Origin: Lentzea sp.
GTDB lineage: Bacteria > Actinomycetota > Actinomycetes > Mycobacteriales > Pseudonocardiaceae
DNA length: 27,040 nucleotides
Direction: 5' to 3'
Assembly: GCA_030146905.1 (NCBI GenBank)
Contig: JASLAV010000030.1
Location: 1-27,040, forward strand
The translations under genes and the position numbers were made by a program. The notes under the pieces were generated by a model, which had not been told where the DNA came from, ran no database searches, and saw only the letters and a program-made list of their open reading frames with translations. Every line of letters starts with the position of its first letter. Positions within the stretch are counted from its first letter, which is position 1. Below are positions 7,138 through 15,119 of the stretch, piece by piece.

Positions 7138-8030
7138 TACCCCTTTGATTCGACGGTGCCCAGTCCGCTGGTGGCGAGCCACTCCCGGGCGCGCTGCCAG
7201 TCGTCGGTCTTGTCGAGCTGACCGCGCAGGTAGGCCGTCGTGAGCCGCTGGACGGCCGCGACCCGTTCGGGGTTCTCGTCCGTGGTCTCGGCGACGTCGT
7301 AGCCGGAGACGCCGCCGAACCCGTGCTCCGCGCCGAACAGCGTGAGCAGGTCCTTCTGGCCGGGCGCGAGGTGGTACGGGTCCGCGTGCCAGGCCGGTCC
7401 CATGACGGTCAGGTGCTCGGAGGCGTCCCTGTCACCGGCGACGACGAGCGCGGGGGTGGTCATCTCGGAGAAGTCCGTGTCCGCCATGAACGCGTAGCCG
7501 GTCCGCACCACGTCGGTGACCGCGTCACCGCCCCTGCCGGTGGAGCCGAGCAGCACGCCGGCCTTGATCCGCGGTTCGGCGAGGCTGACGCCCTCTGTCC
7601 TCATGCCGAGGAGCAGGCTCGCCGTGTGACCGCCCATCGAGTGGCCCACGACGGCGATCCTGGTGCGGTCCAGGCGGTTCGCGAGCTGGGGCACGGCGTT
7701 CTCGACCTCGTCGAGGCGGTCGAGGACGTGTGACATGTCCTCGGCCCTCGACCGCCAGAACAGGGGTGCGCCGGGGGTGTCGGCGGGCAGGTCCAGGGTC
7801 CTGCTGCTCAGGTGGGTCGGCTGCAGGACGGCGAAGCCCTGCTCGGCCCAGTGGTTCGCGAGCGGCGCGTAGCCGTTCAGCGAGGAGAGGTGGTTCGAGT
7901 GCCCCTGCCCGTGGGACAGCAGGACGATCGGCAGCTCGTCGCCCGTGACGGGCGCGGAGACCTTGAGCCGCAGGTCGACCGGCCTTCCTGGGATCCGGAG
8001 CACGACGGGGCTCACCGTGAAGACGGTCAT
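7137..8030 (-). CDS. Alpha/beta hydrolase (chlorophyllase / dienelactone-hydrolase-like)
   Basis: This is a 297-aa cytoplasmic enzyme with no signal peptide. The early strand VLLSHGQGHS carries the oxyanion region. The nucleophile elbow is GHSMGGH with S131, the acid is probably D200 in VVAGDRD, and the histidine is H236 in GAEHGFGG. The fold is that of the PAF-acetylhydrolase/chlorophyllase-like esterases, and the substrate is unknown. The ATG has a good ribosome site, AGAAGGGA, and lies behind a TTGACA promoter with two operator-like palindromes, so expression looks tightly controlled. It is divergent from the LacI regulator and convergent with the dehydratase. Confidence 0.88.
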   Translation of the reverse strand: MTVFTVSPVVLRIPGRPVDLRLKVSAPVTGDELPIVLLSHGQGHSNHLSSLNGYAPLANHWAEQGFAVLQPTHLSSRTLDLPADTPGAPLFWRSRAEDMSHVLDRLDEVENAVPQLANRLDRTRIAVVGHSMGGHTASLLLGMRTEGVSLAEPRIKAGVLLGSTGRGGDAVTDVVRTGYAFMADTDFSEMTTPALVVAGDRDASEHLTVMGPAWHADPYHLAPGQKDLLTLFGAEHGFGGVSGYDVAETTDENPERVAAVQRLTTAYLRGQLDKTDDWQRAREWLATSGLGTVESKG

Positions 8031-8058
8031 GACTTTCCCTTCTGGTGCAGCCGCCCAA

Positions 8059-8098
8059 ACGGAGCGACGTTCCGGAACGATACGGAGCGCTGTTCCGT
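8059..8098. promoter_or_regulatory. Tandem operator-like palindromes in the hydrolase promoter
   Basis: Two 17-bp imperfect palindromes, at 8059-8075 and 8082-8098, share CGGAGCG-NN-GTTCCG and start 23 bp apart. The second, ACGGAGCGCTGTTCCGT, fills the -35/-10 spacer of the hydrolase promoter. The first lies just downstream of the -10. This is a classic repressor layout. The divergent LacI gene is the nearest candidate regulator, but the odd-length half-site geometry would also suit a TetR protein encoded elsewhere. Confidence 0.6.
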
Positions 8099-8106
8099 TT
8101 TGTCAA
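8077..8106 (-). promoter_or_regulatory. Promoter of the alpha/beta hydrolase gene
   Basis: On the minus strand a perfect TTGACA (8106-8101) is followed after 18 nt by TATCGT (8082-8077). This leaves a leader of about 40 nt to the ATG at 8030. A housekeeping-sigma promoter is the simplest reading. Confidence 0.65.
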
Positions 8107-8210
8107 CCGCCGGGAGCCCCCGGCGTCCACTCCGGACTCGCGCACGGCACCGGTTCTTGACACCCCGCCCGTCATGATTGGCCGACCGGCAGTTCGAGGG
8201 TGAGGTACAA

Positions 8211-9194
8211 GTGGCAGTCACCATCCGCGACGTGGCGCGCAGGGCGCACGTGTCGGTGGCCACCGTTTCGCGTGCGCTGGCATCGCCGGAACTGGTGCGT
8301 CCCGAGACCAGGTCACGGGTGCTGGCCGCCGCGACCGAGCTCGGCTACCAGCCCAACAGGGCGGCCCGCGGGCTGATCACCGGCAAGACCGGCAACATCG
8401 GCATCGTCGTGCCCGACCTCGGCAACCCGTTCTTCACCGGTGTGCTCAAGGCCGTGCAGGCGCGGGCGGCGCAGGCCGACTACGCGGTGTTCGTGGCGGA
8501 CAGCGACGAGGACCCCGCCACCGAGGCGAAGCTCGTCCACGCGATGGCGAAGCAGGTCGACGGTGTCGTGCTGTGCGCGCCCGGCATGGAGGACTCGCGG
8601 CTGCACGAGATGGCCGGCGCGACCTCGCTGGTGCTGCTGAACCGCCGCCTGCCCGGTGTGCCCGCCGCGTTGATGGACTCGGCGGGTGGGATGCAGGCCG
8701 TCGTCGACCACCTCGTCGCATTGGGACACCGGCGGATCGCTTACCTCAACGGGCCTCGCACGTCATGGTCCAACCAGGAGCGTCGCCGCGGGCTCATGAC
8801 CGCCGTCGTGCGGCACGGGGTGGACCTGGCCGACCTCGGGCCGTTCGCGCCGCGCTACGAGGGCGGTCTGCAGGCGGCGGATCTGGCCGTGGCGGCCGGT
8901 GTCACGGCGATCATCGCCTACAACGACGTCATGGCGCTGGGGGTGCTGGCGCGGTTGCGGGACCGCGGGATCACGGTTCCCGACGACGTGTCGGTGACCG
9001 GGTTCGACGACCTCGCGTACGCGTCGCTGTGCTCGCCCGCGTTGACGACGGTGGCGATGCCGGTGGCACAGGCGGGTCGTACGGCCGTGAACCTGTTGCT
9101 GGACTGGCTCGACTCCGACCGCGCGGAGGTTCCGCAGACCGTGGCGGCGACTCAGCTCATCGTGCGTGGAACGACGGCACCGCCCCGGAAGTGA
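8211..9194 (+). CDS. LacI-family transcriptional regulator
   Basis: This is a 327-aa DNA-binding protein. The LacI helix-turn-helix at residues 4-24 reads TIRDVARRAHVSVATVSRAL, followed by the hinge-helix region. A periplasmic-binding-protein-like effector domain begins at GNIGIVVPDLGNPFF (about 61-75) and ends with the family's FDDLAYASLCSPALTTV segment. I place the start at GTG 8211 because GGTGAGG lies 6 nt upstream and this gives the usual N-terminus. A TTG 33 nt earlier has no ribosome site. No sugar transporter or hydrolase cluster is adjacent, so its ligand is unknown. It is divergent from the alpha/beta hydrolase and may act on the palindromes between them. Confidence 0.92.
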   Translation: MAVTIRDVARRAHVSVATVSRALASPELVRPETRSRVLAAATELGYQPNRAARGLITGKTGNIGIVVPDLGNPFFTGVLKAVQARAAQADYAVFVADSDEDPATEAKLVHAMAKQVDGVVLCAPGMEDSRLHEMAGATSLVLLNRRLPGVPAALMDSAGGMQAVVDHLVALGHRRIAYLNGPRTSWSNQERRRGLMTAVVRHGVDLADLGPFAPRYEGGLQAADLAVAAGVTAIIAYNDVMALGVLARLRDRGITVPDDVSVTGFDDLAYASLCSPALTTVAMPVAQAGRTAVNLLLDWLDSDRAEVPQTVAATQLIVRGTTAPPRK

Positions 9195-9210
9195 GGGGAA
9201 GTGCCGTCGT
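9171..9210 (+). terminator. Hairpin terminator overlapping the end of the LacI gene
   Basis: ACGACGGCAC (9171-9180) and GTGCCGTCGT (9201-9210) form a perfect 10-bp stem around a 20-nt loop that contains the LacI stop codon. This is a plausible factor-independent terminator without a T tract. Confidence 0.55.
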
Positions 9211-9221
9211 CCGCACGCAAG

Positions 9222-9270
9222 GCGGCCCCGGCGGGGCGTCTGGGGGGAGTACGCCGTGAGCCGGGGCCGC
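9222..9270. terminator. Second hairpin between the convergent LacI and acyl-CoA synthetase genes
   Basis: GCGGCCCCGG (9222-9231) pairs perfectly with CCGGGGCCGC (9261-9270) across 29 nt. The remaining gap up to 9388 holds a short AT-richer patch and the 10-bp palindrome CGTACGTACG (9377-9386) just beyond the synthetase stop, but no gene. Confidence 0.5.
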
Positions 9271-9388
9271 GAAGCGGCTGGCCCGAGGGGGGAGGGGGCC
9301 TAGCACCGCTTGGTGTCCCACTCTGCCCTGAGCGGAAGGAAATCGCCAGGGTGGATGTACCTGTTTTTGAATTTCTCGTACGTACGGG

Positions 9389-11170
9389 TTACACGTAGAG
9401 CCCTTCGTACAACCCGGAGTGAAGCCGGTGCACAACGTTGCGCTTGACCTTCAACGTCGGCGTGAGCTCACCTTCCTCCTGGGACAGATCCCTCGTGAGC
9501 AGCACGAACTTCTTCACTTGGGAAACACTGGCGAAGTGCGAGTTCGCTTCGTCGACAACTCCCTGCACGAGGGCCACCACTTCCGGGTGTCCCACCAAAG
9601 ATTCGAGGTCGGACGGCAAGCCGCGCTCCGCGGCCCACGGCGCGATCTCGTCCGCGTCCAGTGTGATCAGCGCCACGCAGTACGGCCTGCGGTCGCCGAA
9701 CATCACCGCGTGCGAGATCCAGCGCGACTGGCGCAGGACGTTCTCCACGTTGGCGGGCGCGATGTTCTTGCCGCCCGCGGTGATGATGATGTCCTTCTTG
9801 CGCCCCGTGATCGTCACGAAACCGTCCGCGTCGATCTCGCCGAGGTCGCCGGTGTGCAGCCAGCCGTCCTGGATCGTCCGCGCCGTCGCCTCCGGATCGC
9901 GCCAGTAGCCCGCGAACACGTGCGGGCCGCGCATCAGCAGCTCGCCGTCCTCCGCCACCTTCATCTCCAGGCCCGCCAGGCCGGACGAGCCGACCGAGCC
10001 GAGCTTGAAGCTGTCCAGCGTGTTCAGGGTGCCGGCGGCGGTGGACTCGGTCATGCCGTAGCCCTCCAGCACCGGCACGCCCGCCGCGTGGAAGAACCGC
10101 AGCACCTCGGGGGAGATCGGCGCGGCACCGGACAGCGCCTGCACGAGCCGGCCGCCGAACACGGCGCGAACGTTGGCGAACAAGGCATCCACCTGTTCGA
10201 ACGCCGCCGCCATCTCGGCGGGGACGGGTTCGCCGGCGGCACGCCGGCGCCGCACTTCGAATCCCAGCTCCACGGCCTGTTCGAGCTGTTCGCGCGGCAC
10301 GGAGGAGGTGACGAACGTGTAGATCTTCTCGAAGATCCGCGGCACCGACGGCAGGTAGGTGGGCCTGACCTCGGCCAGCTCCGGCACGATCGCCGCCATG
10401 TCACCGCCGAAGTACGCCAGTTCGCCGCCGCGGTACATCGTCCCGAACATGACGATCTGCGCGAAGACGTGCGCCAGCGGCAGGAACAGGTAGACGGTGC
10501 CGGTCATCGCCTCGATGCGCGCTTCCTCGGCGAGACGGCACAGCGCGACCCAGTTCCCGCTGGTGAGGACGCATCCCTTGGGCGGGCCGGTCGTGCCGGA
10601 GGTGTAGATGATCAGGCCGGGGTCGTCCGGCCTGATCGCGGCGCGGCGGGCGTCGAGCTCGGCGGCCAGCGGTGAGGTGCGGCCGGTGTCCTGCAACCCC
10701 GCCACGGTGGGGCGGGCACCGGCGGGGTCGATCGTGAGGACCGTGCGCAGCTCGGGGAGTCCTTCCTGGACGGACTCGACCTTGAGGCACTGCGCCTCGT
10801 TCTCCGCCACCACCACGGACGCGCCGGAGTTCCCGACCACCCAGGCGATCTCCTCCGGCGTGCTCGACGGGTAGATCGGCACGACGATGCCGCCCGCCGC
10901 GAGCACGGCCAGCTCGACCGCGGTCCACTCCGGACGGGTGTTCGCGAGCACGCACACCCGCTCCCCGGCCAGCAGTCCGGCGTGGACGAACCCGGACGCG
11001 AGGTCCAGCACCAGCTCGCACACCTCGGCGTAGGTCTGCTCGTGCCACTCACCGTCCCGTTTGAACCGCCACGCCACCGCGTCGCCGTACGACTGCTCCG
11101 CGAGGAACGGCAGGTCGGCTATGCGGCGGACGGCTTGCACCGCGGTCGGGCTGGTGACTCCGGCGGTCAT
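9389..11170 (-). CDS. Long-chain fatty-acid--CoA ligase (FadD15-like AMP-forming synthetase)
   Basis: This 593-aa enzyme activates a fatty acid with ATP and joins it to CoA through an acyl-adenylate. The P-loop is IIYTSGTTGPPKGC (about 187-200). The A5 motif is GYGMTESTAAG (370-380). The hinge/A8 region reads HTGDLGEIDADGFVTITGRK with KDIIITAGGKNIAP after it, and the C-terminal catalytic lysine is in TPTLKVKRNVV. The length and N-terminus fit the soluble long-chain synthetases of actinobacteria. A ribosome site, AGGAGCC, precedes the ATG. It follows the molybdopterin oxidoreductase by 30 bp on the same strand and is probably cotranscribed with it. Confidence 0.93.
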   Translation of the reverse strand: MTAGVTSPTAVQAVRRIADLPFLAEQSYGDAVAWRFKRDGEWHEQTYAEVCELVLDLASGFVHAGLLAGERVCVLANTRPEWTAVELAVLAAGGIVVPIYPSSTPEEIAWVVGNSGASVVVAENEAQCLKVESVQEGLPELRTVLTIDPAGARPTVAGLQDTGRTSPLAAELDARRAAIRPDDPGLIIYTSGTTGPPKGCVLTSGNWVALCRLAEEARIEAMTGTVYLFLPLAHVFAQIVMFGTMYRGGELAYFGGDMAAIVPELAEVRPTYLPSVPRIFEKIYTFVTSSVPREQLEQAVELGFEVRRRRAAGEPVPAEMAAAFEQVDALFANVRAVFGGRLVQALSGAAPISPEVLRFFHAAGVPVLEGYGMTESTAAGTLNTLDSFKLGSVGSSGLAGLEMKVAEDGELLMRGPHVFAGYWRDPEATARTIQDGWLHTGDLGEIDADGFVTITGRKKDIIITAGGKNIAPANVENVLRQSRWISHAVMFGDRRPYCVALITLDADEIAPWAAERGLPSDLESLVGHPEVVALVQGVVDEANSHFASVSQVKKFVLLTRDLSQEEGELTPTLKVKRNVVHRLHSGLYEGLYV

Positions 11171-11200
11171 GGCGGCTCCTGCGCGTCGGGGGATGGCGGA

Positions 11201-13339
11201 TCAGGCGGGCACGACCTGCACTCGGGTGCCGTTCAGCACGGCGGTGCCCGAGAGCGGGTCGATGCGGAGGTCGTCGGTGAGGAGGTTGACGTTCACGCCG
11301 GCGTGCTCACCGGCGACGGTGAGCCGGGTGCCCGGCTGGTCGTGGCCCCAGCCGTGCGGCATCGAGACGACGCCGGGCGCGATGTCGGCGGTGACCTCGA
11401 CCAGCACCTCGACCTTGCCGACGCGCGAGGTGACCTGGGCGGTCCCGCCGTCGGCGAGGCCGATCCTGGCGGCGTCACCGGGGTTGACGAGCAACGTGCA
11501 CAACGGCTTGCCCTTCACCAGGGCAGGCACGTTGTGCATCCAGGAGTTGTTGGTGCGCAGGTGCCTGCGGCCGACGAGCACCATCCCGGTCTCGGGCGTG
11601 CCGAGCGCTTCGAGCACGCGGGGCAGGTCGTCGACGATCGGCCGCGGGGTCAGCTCGATCTTGCCGGACGGCGTGCGCAGGATCTCGGGCAGACGCGGGG
11701 TCAGCGGGCCGAGGTCGACGCCGTGCGGGTTGTCCAGCAGCTGCCGCAACGAGATCCCGTACGCGCCGGTGCGGAGCTTCAGGTCCAGCAGGCGTTCCTC
11801 GCGCGTCTCGCCCTCGGGTTCGAAGTCGGCGCCGAGCTTGCGCTGGAGCTCGGCGAGCTGGAACCGGGCGATGGCGTCCAGGTCCGCCGCGGGACCCATG
11901 CCGCTGAAGATCGTCGTGAGCCGGAAGAAGATGTCCGTCTCGTCGACCCTGCCCTCTTCCAACGGGATCGCCGCGCGCGAGTACTTCGCGACGTTGCGCA
12001 CGGAGTTGTTGAGGAACGCGATGTCGTAGTGGTCGCGGCGGGACGGGGGCGGCGTCGGCAGGATGACGTCGGCGTGCCGCGTGGTCTCGTTCAGGTAGGG
12101 GTCGACGCTGAGCATGAAGTCCAGCGAGGACAGCGCGTCGTTCACGCGGGCCGAGTTCGGCAGCGACAGCGCCGGGTTGCCGCCGATCGTGACCAGCGCC
12201 CGCACCCGGCCCTCGCCGGGCGTCTCGATCTCGTCGACCATCGTGACGGCCGGGTACTCCCCCATCACCTCGGGGTGGCCCTTGACGCGGCTGTGCCAGC
12301 GGCCGATACCGAAGCCACTGCCGCTGCCGGGTCCCCGCCTGTTGTGCGCGGGCAGCGGCCACATCGCGCCGCCCGGCCTGTCCAGGTTGCCGGTGAGGAC
12401 GTTGAGCGTGTCCACCGCCCACGACGCGACGGTGCCGAACTCGACGGTCGTCGTGCCGATGCGCCCGTAGACCGCGGCGCGTGCGGCACCGGCCAGCTCC
12501 CCCGCCAGCGCGCGGATCGTCCCGGCGCCGACACCGGTGCGCGCCGCGACCGCGTCCGGGCTGAACGCCTCGACGTGCGTGCGGACCGCGGTGTGGTCGG
12601 TGACGTGCTCCGCCAGGTCGCGCAGGTTCACGAGGTCCTGCGCGAACAGCTCGTGGATCAGCGCCAGCAGCAGGAACACGTCCGTGCCCGGCTTGATCAC
12701 GACGTGCTGGTCGGCCGCCTGAGCGGTCCGGCTGCGGCGCGGGTCGACGACGACGAACCGCCCGCCGCGCTTCTGCAGGTCCCTGAACCGGCCGGGCGCG
12801 TCCGGGACCGTCCAGAGGCTTCCGTTGGAGGAGAACGGGTCCGCGCCCAGCACGAGCAGGAAGTCCGTGCGGTCGATGTCGGGCACGGGGATGGAGAAGA
12901 CGCCGCCGTACATGTGGCCGACCTGGACGTGCTTGGGCATCTGGTCGACGGTGCTGGCGGTGAAGACGTTGCGGCTGCCCAGCGCCTTGCGCAGCGGTCC
13001 TGCGTACAGGCCGCCCGCGAGGGAGTGCACGACAGGGTTGCCCAGGTACAGCGCGACCGCGTCGCGGTCGGGGAAGTCCTTCAGGCGTTCGTCGACGTAC
13101 CGGAACGCCTCGTCCCAGGTGGCCTCGCGGAACTCGCCGTCGCGCTTGACCAACGGCACGGTGAGCCGGTCGGGGTCGGAGTCGAGCGCGCCCAGTGAGG
13201 CGCCCTTGGGGCAGAGGAAGCCCCTGCTGAACTCGTCCTCGCGGTCGCCGCGCACCTTCGTGATGCGGTCGCCCTCGACCGTCAGCTCCAGCCCGCACGT
13301 CGCCTCGCAGAGCGGGCAGGTCGTGAACACGGTCCTCAT
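11201..13339 (-). CDS. Molybdopterin-dependent oxidoreductase (DMSO reductase / formate dehydrogenase-like)
   Basis: This is a 712-aa cytoplasmic protein. I choose the ATG at 13339 because AAGGGG lies 5 nt upstream and the protein then begins MRTVFTTCPLC; an upstream in-frame start at 13366 adds nine residues. The N-terminal 4Fe-4S motif is C8-xx-C11-xxx-C15 and C43 in FLCPKG. The bis-MGD-binding domains follow (LLVLGADPFSSNGS, GTDVFLLLALIH, GNPALSLPNSARV), and the C-terminal molydop-binding barrel is recognisable in LVNPGDAARIGLADGGTAQV. There is no Tat signal. At the expected molybdenum-ligand position I see TVDQMPKHV, with D132 where formate dehydrogenases have Cys or Sec. The substrate is unknown. 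It lies between a truncated MDR gene and an acyl-CoA ligase. Confidence 0.9.
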   Translation of the reverse strand: MRTVFTTCPLCEATCGLELTVEGDRITKVRGDREDEFSRGFLCPKGASLGALDSDPDRLTVPLVKRDGEFREATWDEAFRYVDERLKDFPDRDAVALYLGNPVVHSLAGGLYAGPLRKALGSRNVFTASTVDQMPKHVQVGHMYGGVFSIPVPDIDRTDFLLVLGADPFSSNGSLWTVPDAPGRFRDLQKRGGRFVVVDPRRSRTAQAADQHVVIKPGTDVFLLLALIHELFAQDLVNLRDLAEHVTDHTAVRTHVEAFSPDAVAARTGVGAGTIRALAGELAGAARAAVYGRIGTTTVEFGTVASWAVDTLNVLTGNLDRPGGAMWPLPAHNRRGPGSGSGFGIGRWHSRVKGHPEVMGEYPAVTMVDEIETPGEGRVRALVTIGGNPALSLPNSARVNDALSSLDFMLSVDPYLNETTRHADVILPTPPPSRRDHYDIAFLNNSVRNVAKYSRAAIPLEEGRVDETDIFFRLTTIFSGMGPAADLDAIARFQLAELQRKLGADFEPEGETREERLLDLKLRTGAYGISLRQLLDNPHGVDLGPLTPRLPEILRTPSGKIELTPRPIVDDLPRVLEALGTPETGMVLVGRRHLRTNNSWMHNVPALVKGKPLCTLLVNPGDAARIGLADGGTAQVTSRVGKVEVLVEVTADIAPGVVSMPHGWGHDQPGTRLTVAGEHAGVNVNLLTDDLRIDPLSGTAVLNGTRVQVVPA

Positions 13340-13372
13340 GCGTCCCCTTCGACGGCTTGTTACCAACGAGTA

Positions 13373-14026
13373 CTAGTCAGCTGCCACCGGGCGCAACCGC
13401 CCGGCCGAGGTCAACCCGAACAGCTCGCTGACCGCTCTGGCGATCATGTCGGGCCTGTCGAGGGTGTGCTCGAAGCGGAACCCGATGACCGCGCGGGAGC
13501 CACCCAGCAACCCCGTCAGCTTGACGGATTCGTCCTGGTCAGGGCCGTAGCAGACGACTCTGCCGAACGGCGCGAGGGCGTCCAGCGACGCCGTGAGGGT
13601 GCCGCCGGGGTCGAGCACCACGTCGGCTTGGTCGCCCTGGTTCGCCCGGATCACCCGTTCGGCGAGCCCGTCGGTGGCGGAGTCGACGGCCACGTCCGCG
13701 CCGAGCCGCACCGCCGTGCGGCGGCCGGACTCGCCGGCACCGGTCGCGATGACCCGCCCCGCGCCGAAGCTGCGGGCGAGCTGCACCGCGAGCGCGCCGA
13801 TCTCGCTCGTGGCGTCGTGCACGACGACCGACTCACCCGGCTCCAGGTGCGCGCACGTGCGGAGGAGGTGCCAGGCCGTCGTGCCCGCTCTGGCCAGCGT
13901 CAGCGCCTGGTCGTCGGTGACACCCGCGGAGACCGGCAGGCGCAGGACGCCGGCGACCACGACCAGGCGCCGTCCGTCCTCCACCAGGACTTCGTCCACC
14001 GCGTCGGCTGTGCGCACGCGACCCAT
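13373..14026 (-). CDS. N-terminally truncated MDR (quinone oxidoreductase-like) protein
   Basis: The 217 residues cover the Rossmann NADPH-binding half of a medium-chain dehydrogenase (TAWHLLRTCAHLEPGESVVVHDA, GALAVQLARSFGAGRVIATGAG, RLGADVAVDSATDG, DVVLDPGG) and the C-terminal tail. Most of the GroES-like catalytic domain, about 80 residues in intact relatives, is missing. Four codons upstream of the ATG there is an in-frame TGA, so no longer start is available. No good ribosome site precedes the ATG. It may be a stable headless protein or a decaying gene. The frame is intact for 217 codons, so I list it as a CDS. It lies 33 bp ahead of the molybdopterin gene on the same strand. Confidence 0.65.
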   Translation of the reverse strand: MGRVRTADAVDEVLVEDGRRLVVVAGVLRLPVSAGVTDDQALTLARAGTTAWHLLRTCAHLEPGESVVVHDATSEIGALAVQLARSFGAGRVIATGAGESGRRTAVRLGADVAVDSATDGLAERVIRANQGDQADVVLDPGGTLTASLDALAPFGRVVCYGPDQDESVKLTGLLGGSRAVIGFRFEHTLDRPDMIARAVSELFGLTSAGRLRPVAAD

Positions 14027-14159
14027 CCCACTTCGTCAGCGGTGGTGGGCTGTAGTGCGGCTTCCACAACAGCTAAGGATTTCCTACGGGGTGAGTCCAG
14101 GTGGGTACGCCCTGTCACGGCCTCTGGCGGCGGTGTGTGCACGGGTGGAGCATGTTCCG

Positions 14160-15119
14160 GTGAACGCCGCACCACGCACCGCAGTCAGGATCGTCGCCGT
14201 CGCGGTCGCCTACTACGCGACCGCGCAGATCGGCCTGCTCCTGGCGCTGGTGAAGGGCCAGGTCACCCCGCTCTGGCTGCCGACGGGGATCTCGGTGGCG
14301 GCGTTGCTGATGTCGGGCCGCGAGATCTGGCCCGGCATCGCGCTCGGCGCGTTCACCACGAACATCGCACTGGACTCCGGGTTCTGGCCGGTCCTGGTGA
14401 TCACGGCGGGCAACACCGCCGCGCCGTTGCTCGCCTGGTACCTGCTGACCCGGTTCGGCTTCCGGCCCGCGCTCGTCCGGCTGAAGGACGCGTTGCTGCT
14501 CGTCTTCGCCGGCGCGCTGGGGGCGATGCTGGTCAGCGCGGTGATCGGCACGGCGGCGCTGAAGACCGGCGACGTGATCGGGTGGCGGGACGTGCCGGCG
14601 GTGGTGTCGGTGTGGTGGACCGGTGACGCGATGGGCGTGCTGGTGTTCACGCCGTTGCTGCTCACGCTGCCCCGGCGGTGGACGGCCCCGCCGCGCAGGG
14701 TCGTCGAGGGCGGGCTGCTGCTGGTGGTCACCGCGGGCCTCGCGTCGGTCGTCACGGTGTCGGAGTCGCGGCTGCTGTTCCTGGTGTTCCCGATGCTGAT
14801 CTGGGCGGCGCTGCGGTTCCAGCACGCGGTCGCCGCGCCGTGCGCCGTGATCATCTCCGTGGCCGCGGTGGTCTCGGCGGCCAGTGGTCTCCTCTCGGAG
14901 GGCGACCTGCCGGCGACGATGATCGTCCTGCAGGCGTTCAACGGGACGGTGGCGCTGACCGGGCTGATCCTGAGCGCGATCACCAGCGAGCGCGACCAGG
15001 CCAGGCAGGCGATCGAGCGCGCGTGCGAGCAGCTGGCCGAGACCGTGTCGTGCCACCAGGAGGAAGGCATGCGCACACGGCTCGGGCGCGTCGTGCCGCC
15101 CGGCTCTCCCGCGTCCTAA
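14160..15119 (+). CDS. Standalone MASE1-domain integral membrane protein
   Basis: This 319-aa protein starts at GTG 14160, with GGTGGAG 9 nt upstream. It has about eight transmembrane helices and matches the MASE1 sensory domain, including the opening motif VTPLWLPTGISVAALLMSGREIWPGIALGAF and the later LIWAALRFQHAVAAP. After the last helix there is a short coiled-coil-like segment (SERDQARQAIERACEQLAETV) and about 25 unstructured residues. No GGDEF, EAL, PAS or histidine kinase domain follows. MASE1 normally feeds such outputs, so this protein either signals through a partner or has lost its output. It meets the LuxR-type regulator tail to tail: the two stop codons overlap. Confidence 0.85.
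   Translation: MNAAPRTAVRIVAVAVAYYATAQIGLLLALVKGQVTPLWLPTGISVAALLMSGREIWPGIALGAFTTNIALDSGFWPVLVITAGNTAAPLLAWYLLTRFGFRPALVRLKDALLLVFAGALGAMLVSAVIGTAALKTGDVIGWRDVPAVVSVWWTGDAMGVLVFTPLLLTLPRRWTAPPRRVVEGGLLLVVTAGLASVVTVSESRLLFLVFPMLIWAALRFQHAVAAPCAVIISVAAVVSAASGLLSEGDLPATMIVLQAFNGTVALTGLILSAITSERDQARQAIERACEQLAETVSCHQEEGMRTRLGRVVPPGSPAS

Noticed and set aside
8157..8162. TTGACA upstream of the LacI gene
   Set aside because: A good -35 sequence, but no acceptable -10 lies 15-19 nt downstream, so I do not call a promoter.
10982..13198. 738-codon plus-strand open frame opposite the molybdopterin gene
   Set aside because: Shadow of the real gene: no domain, biased composition, no ribosome site.
13340..13372. 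TTACCAACGAGTACTAG between the truncated MDR and molybdopterin genes as a possible TetR operator
   Set aside because: Symmetry is limited to short outer triplets and to ACTAGT, which is not enough to support a site.
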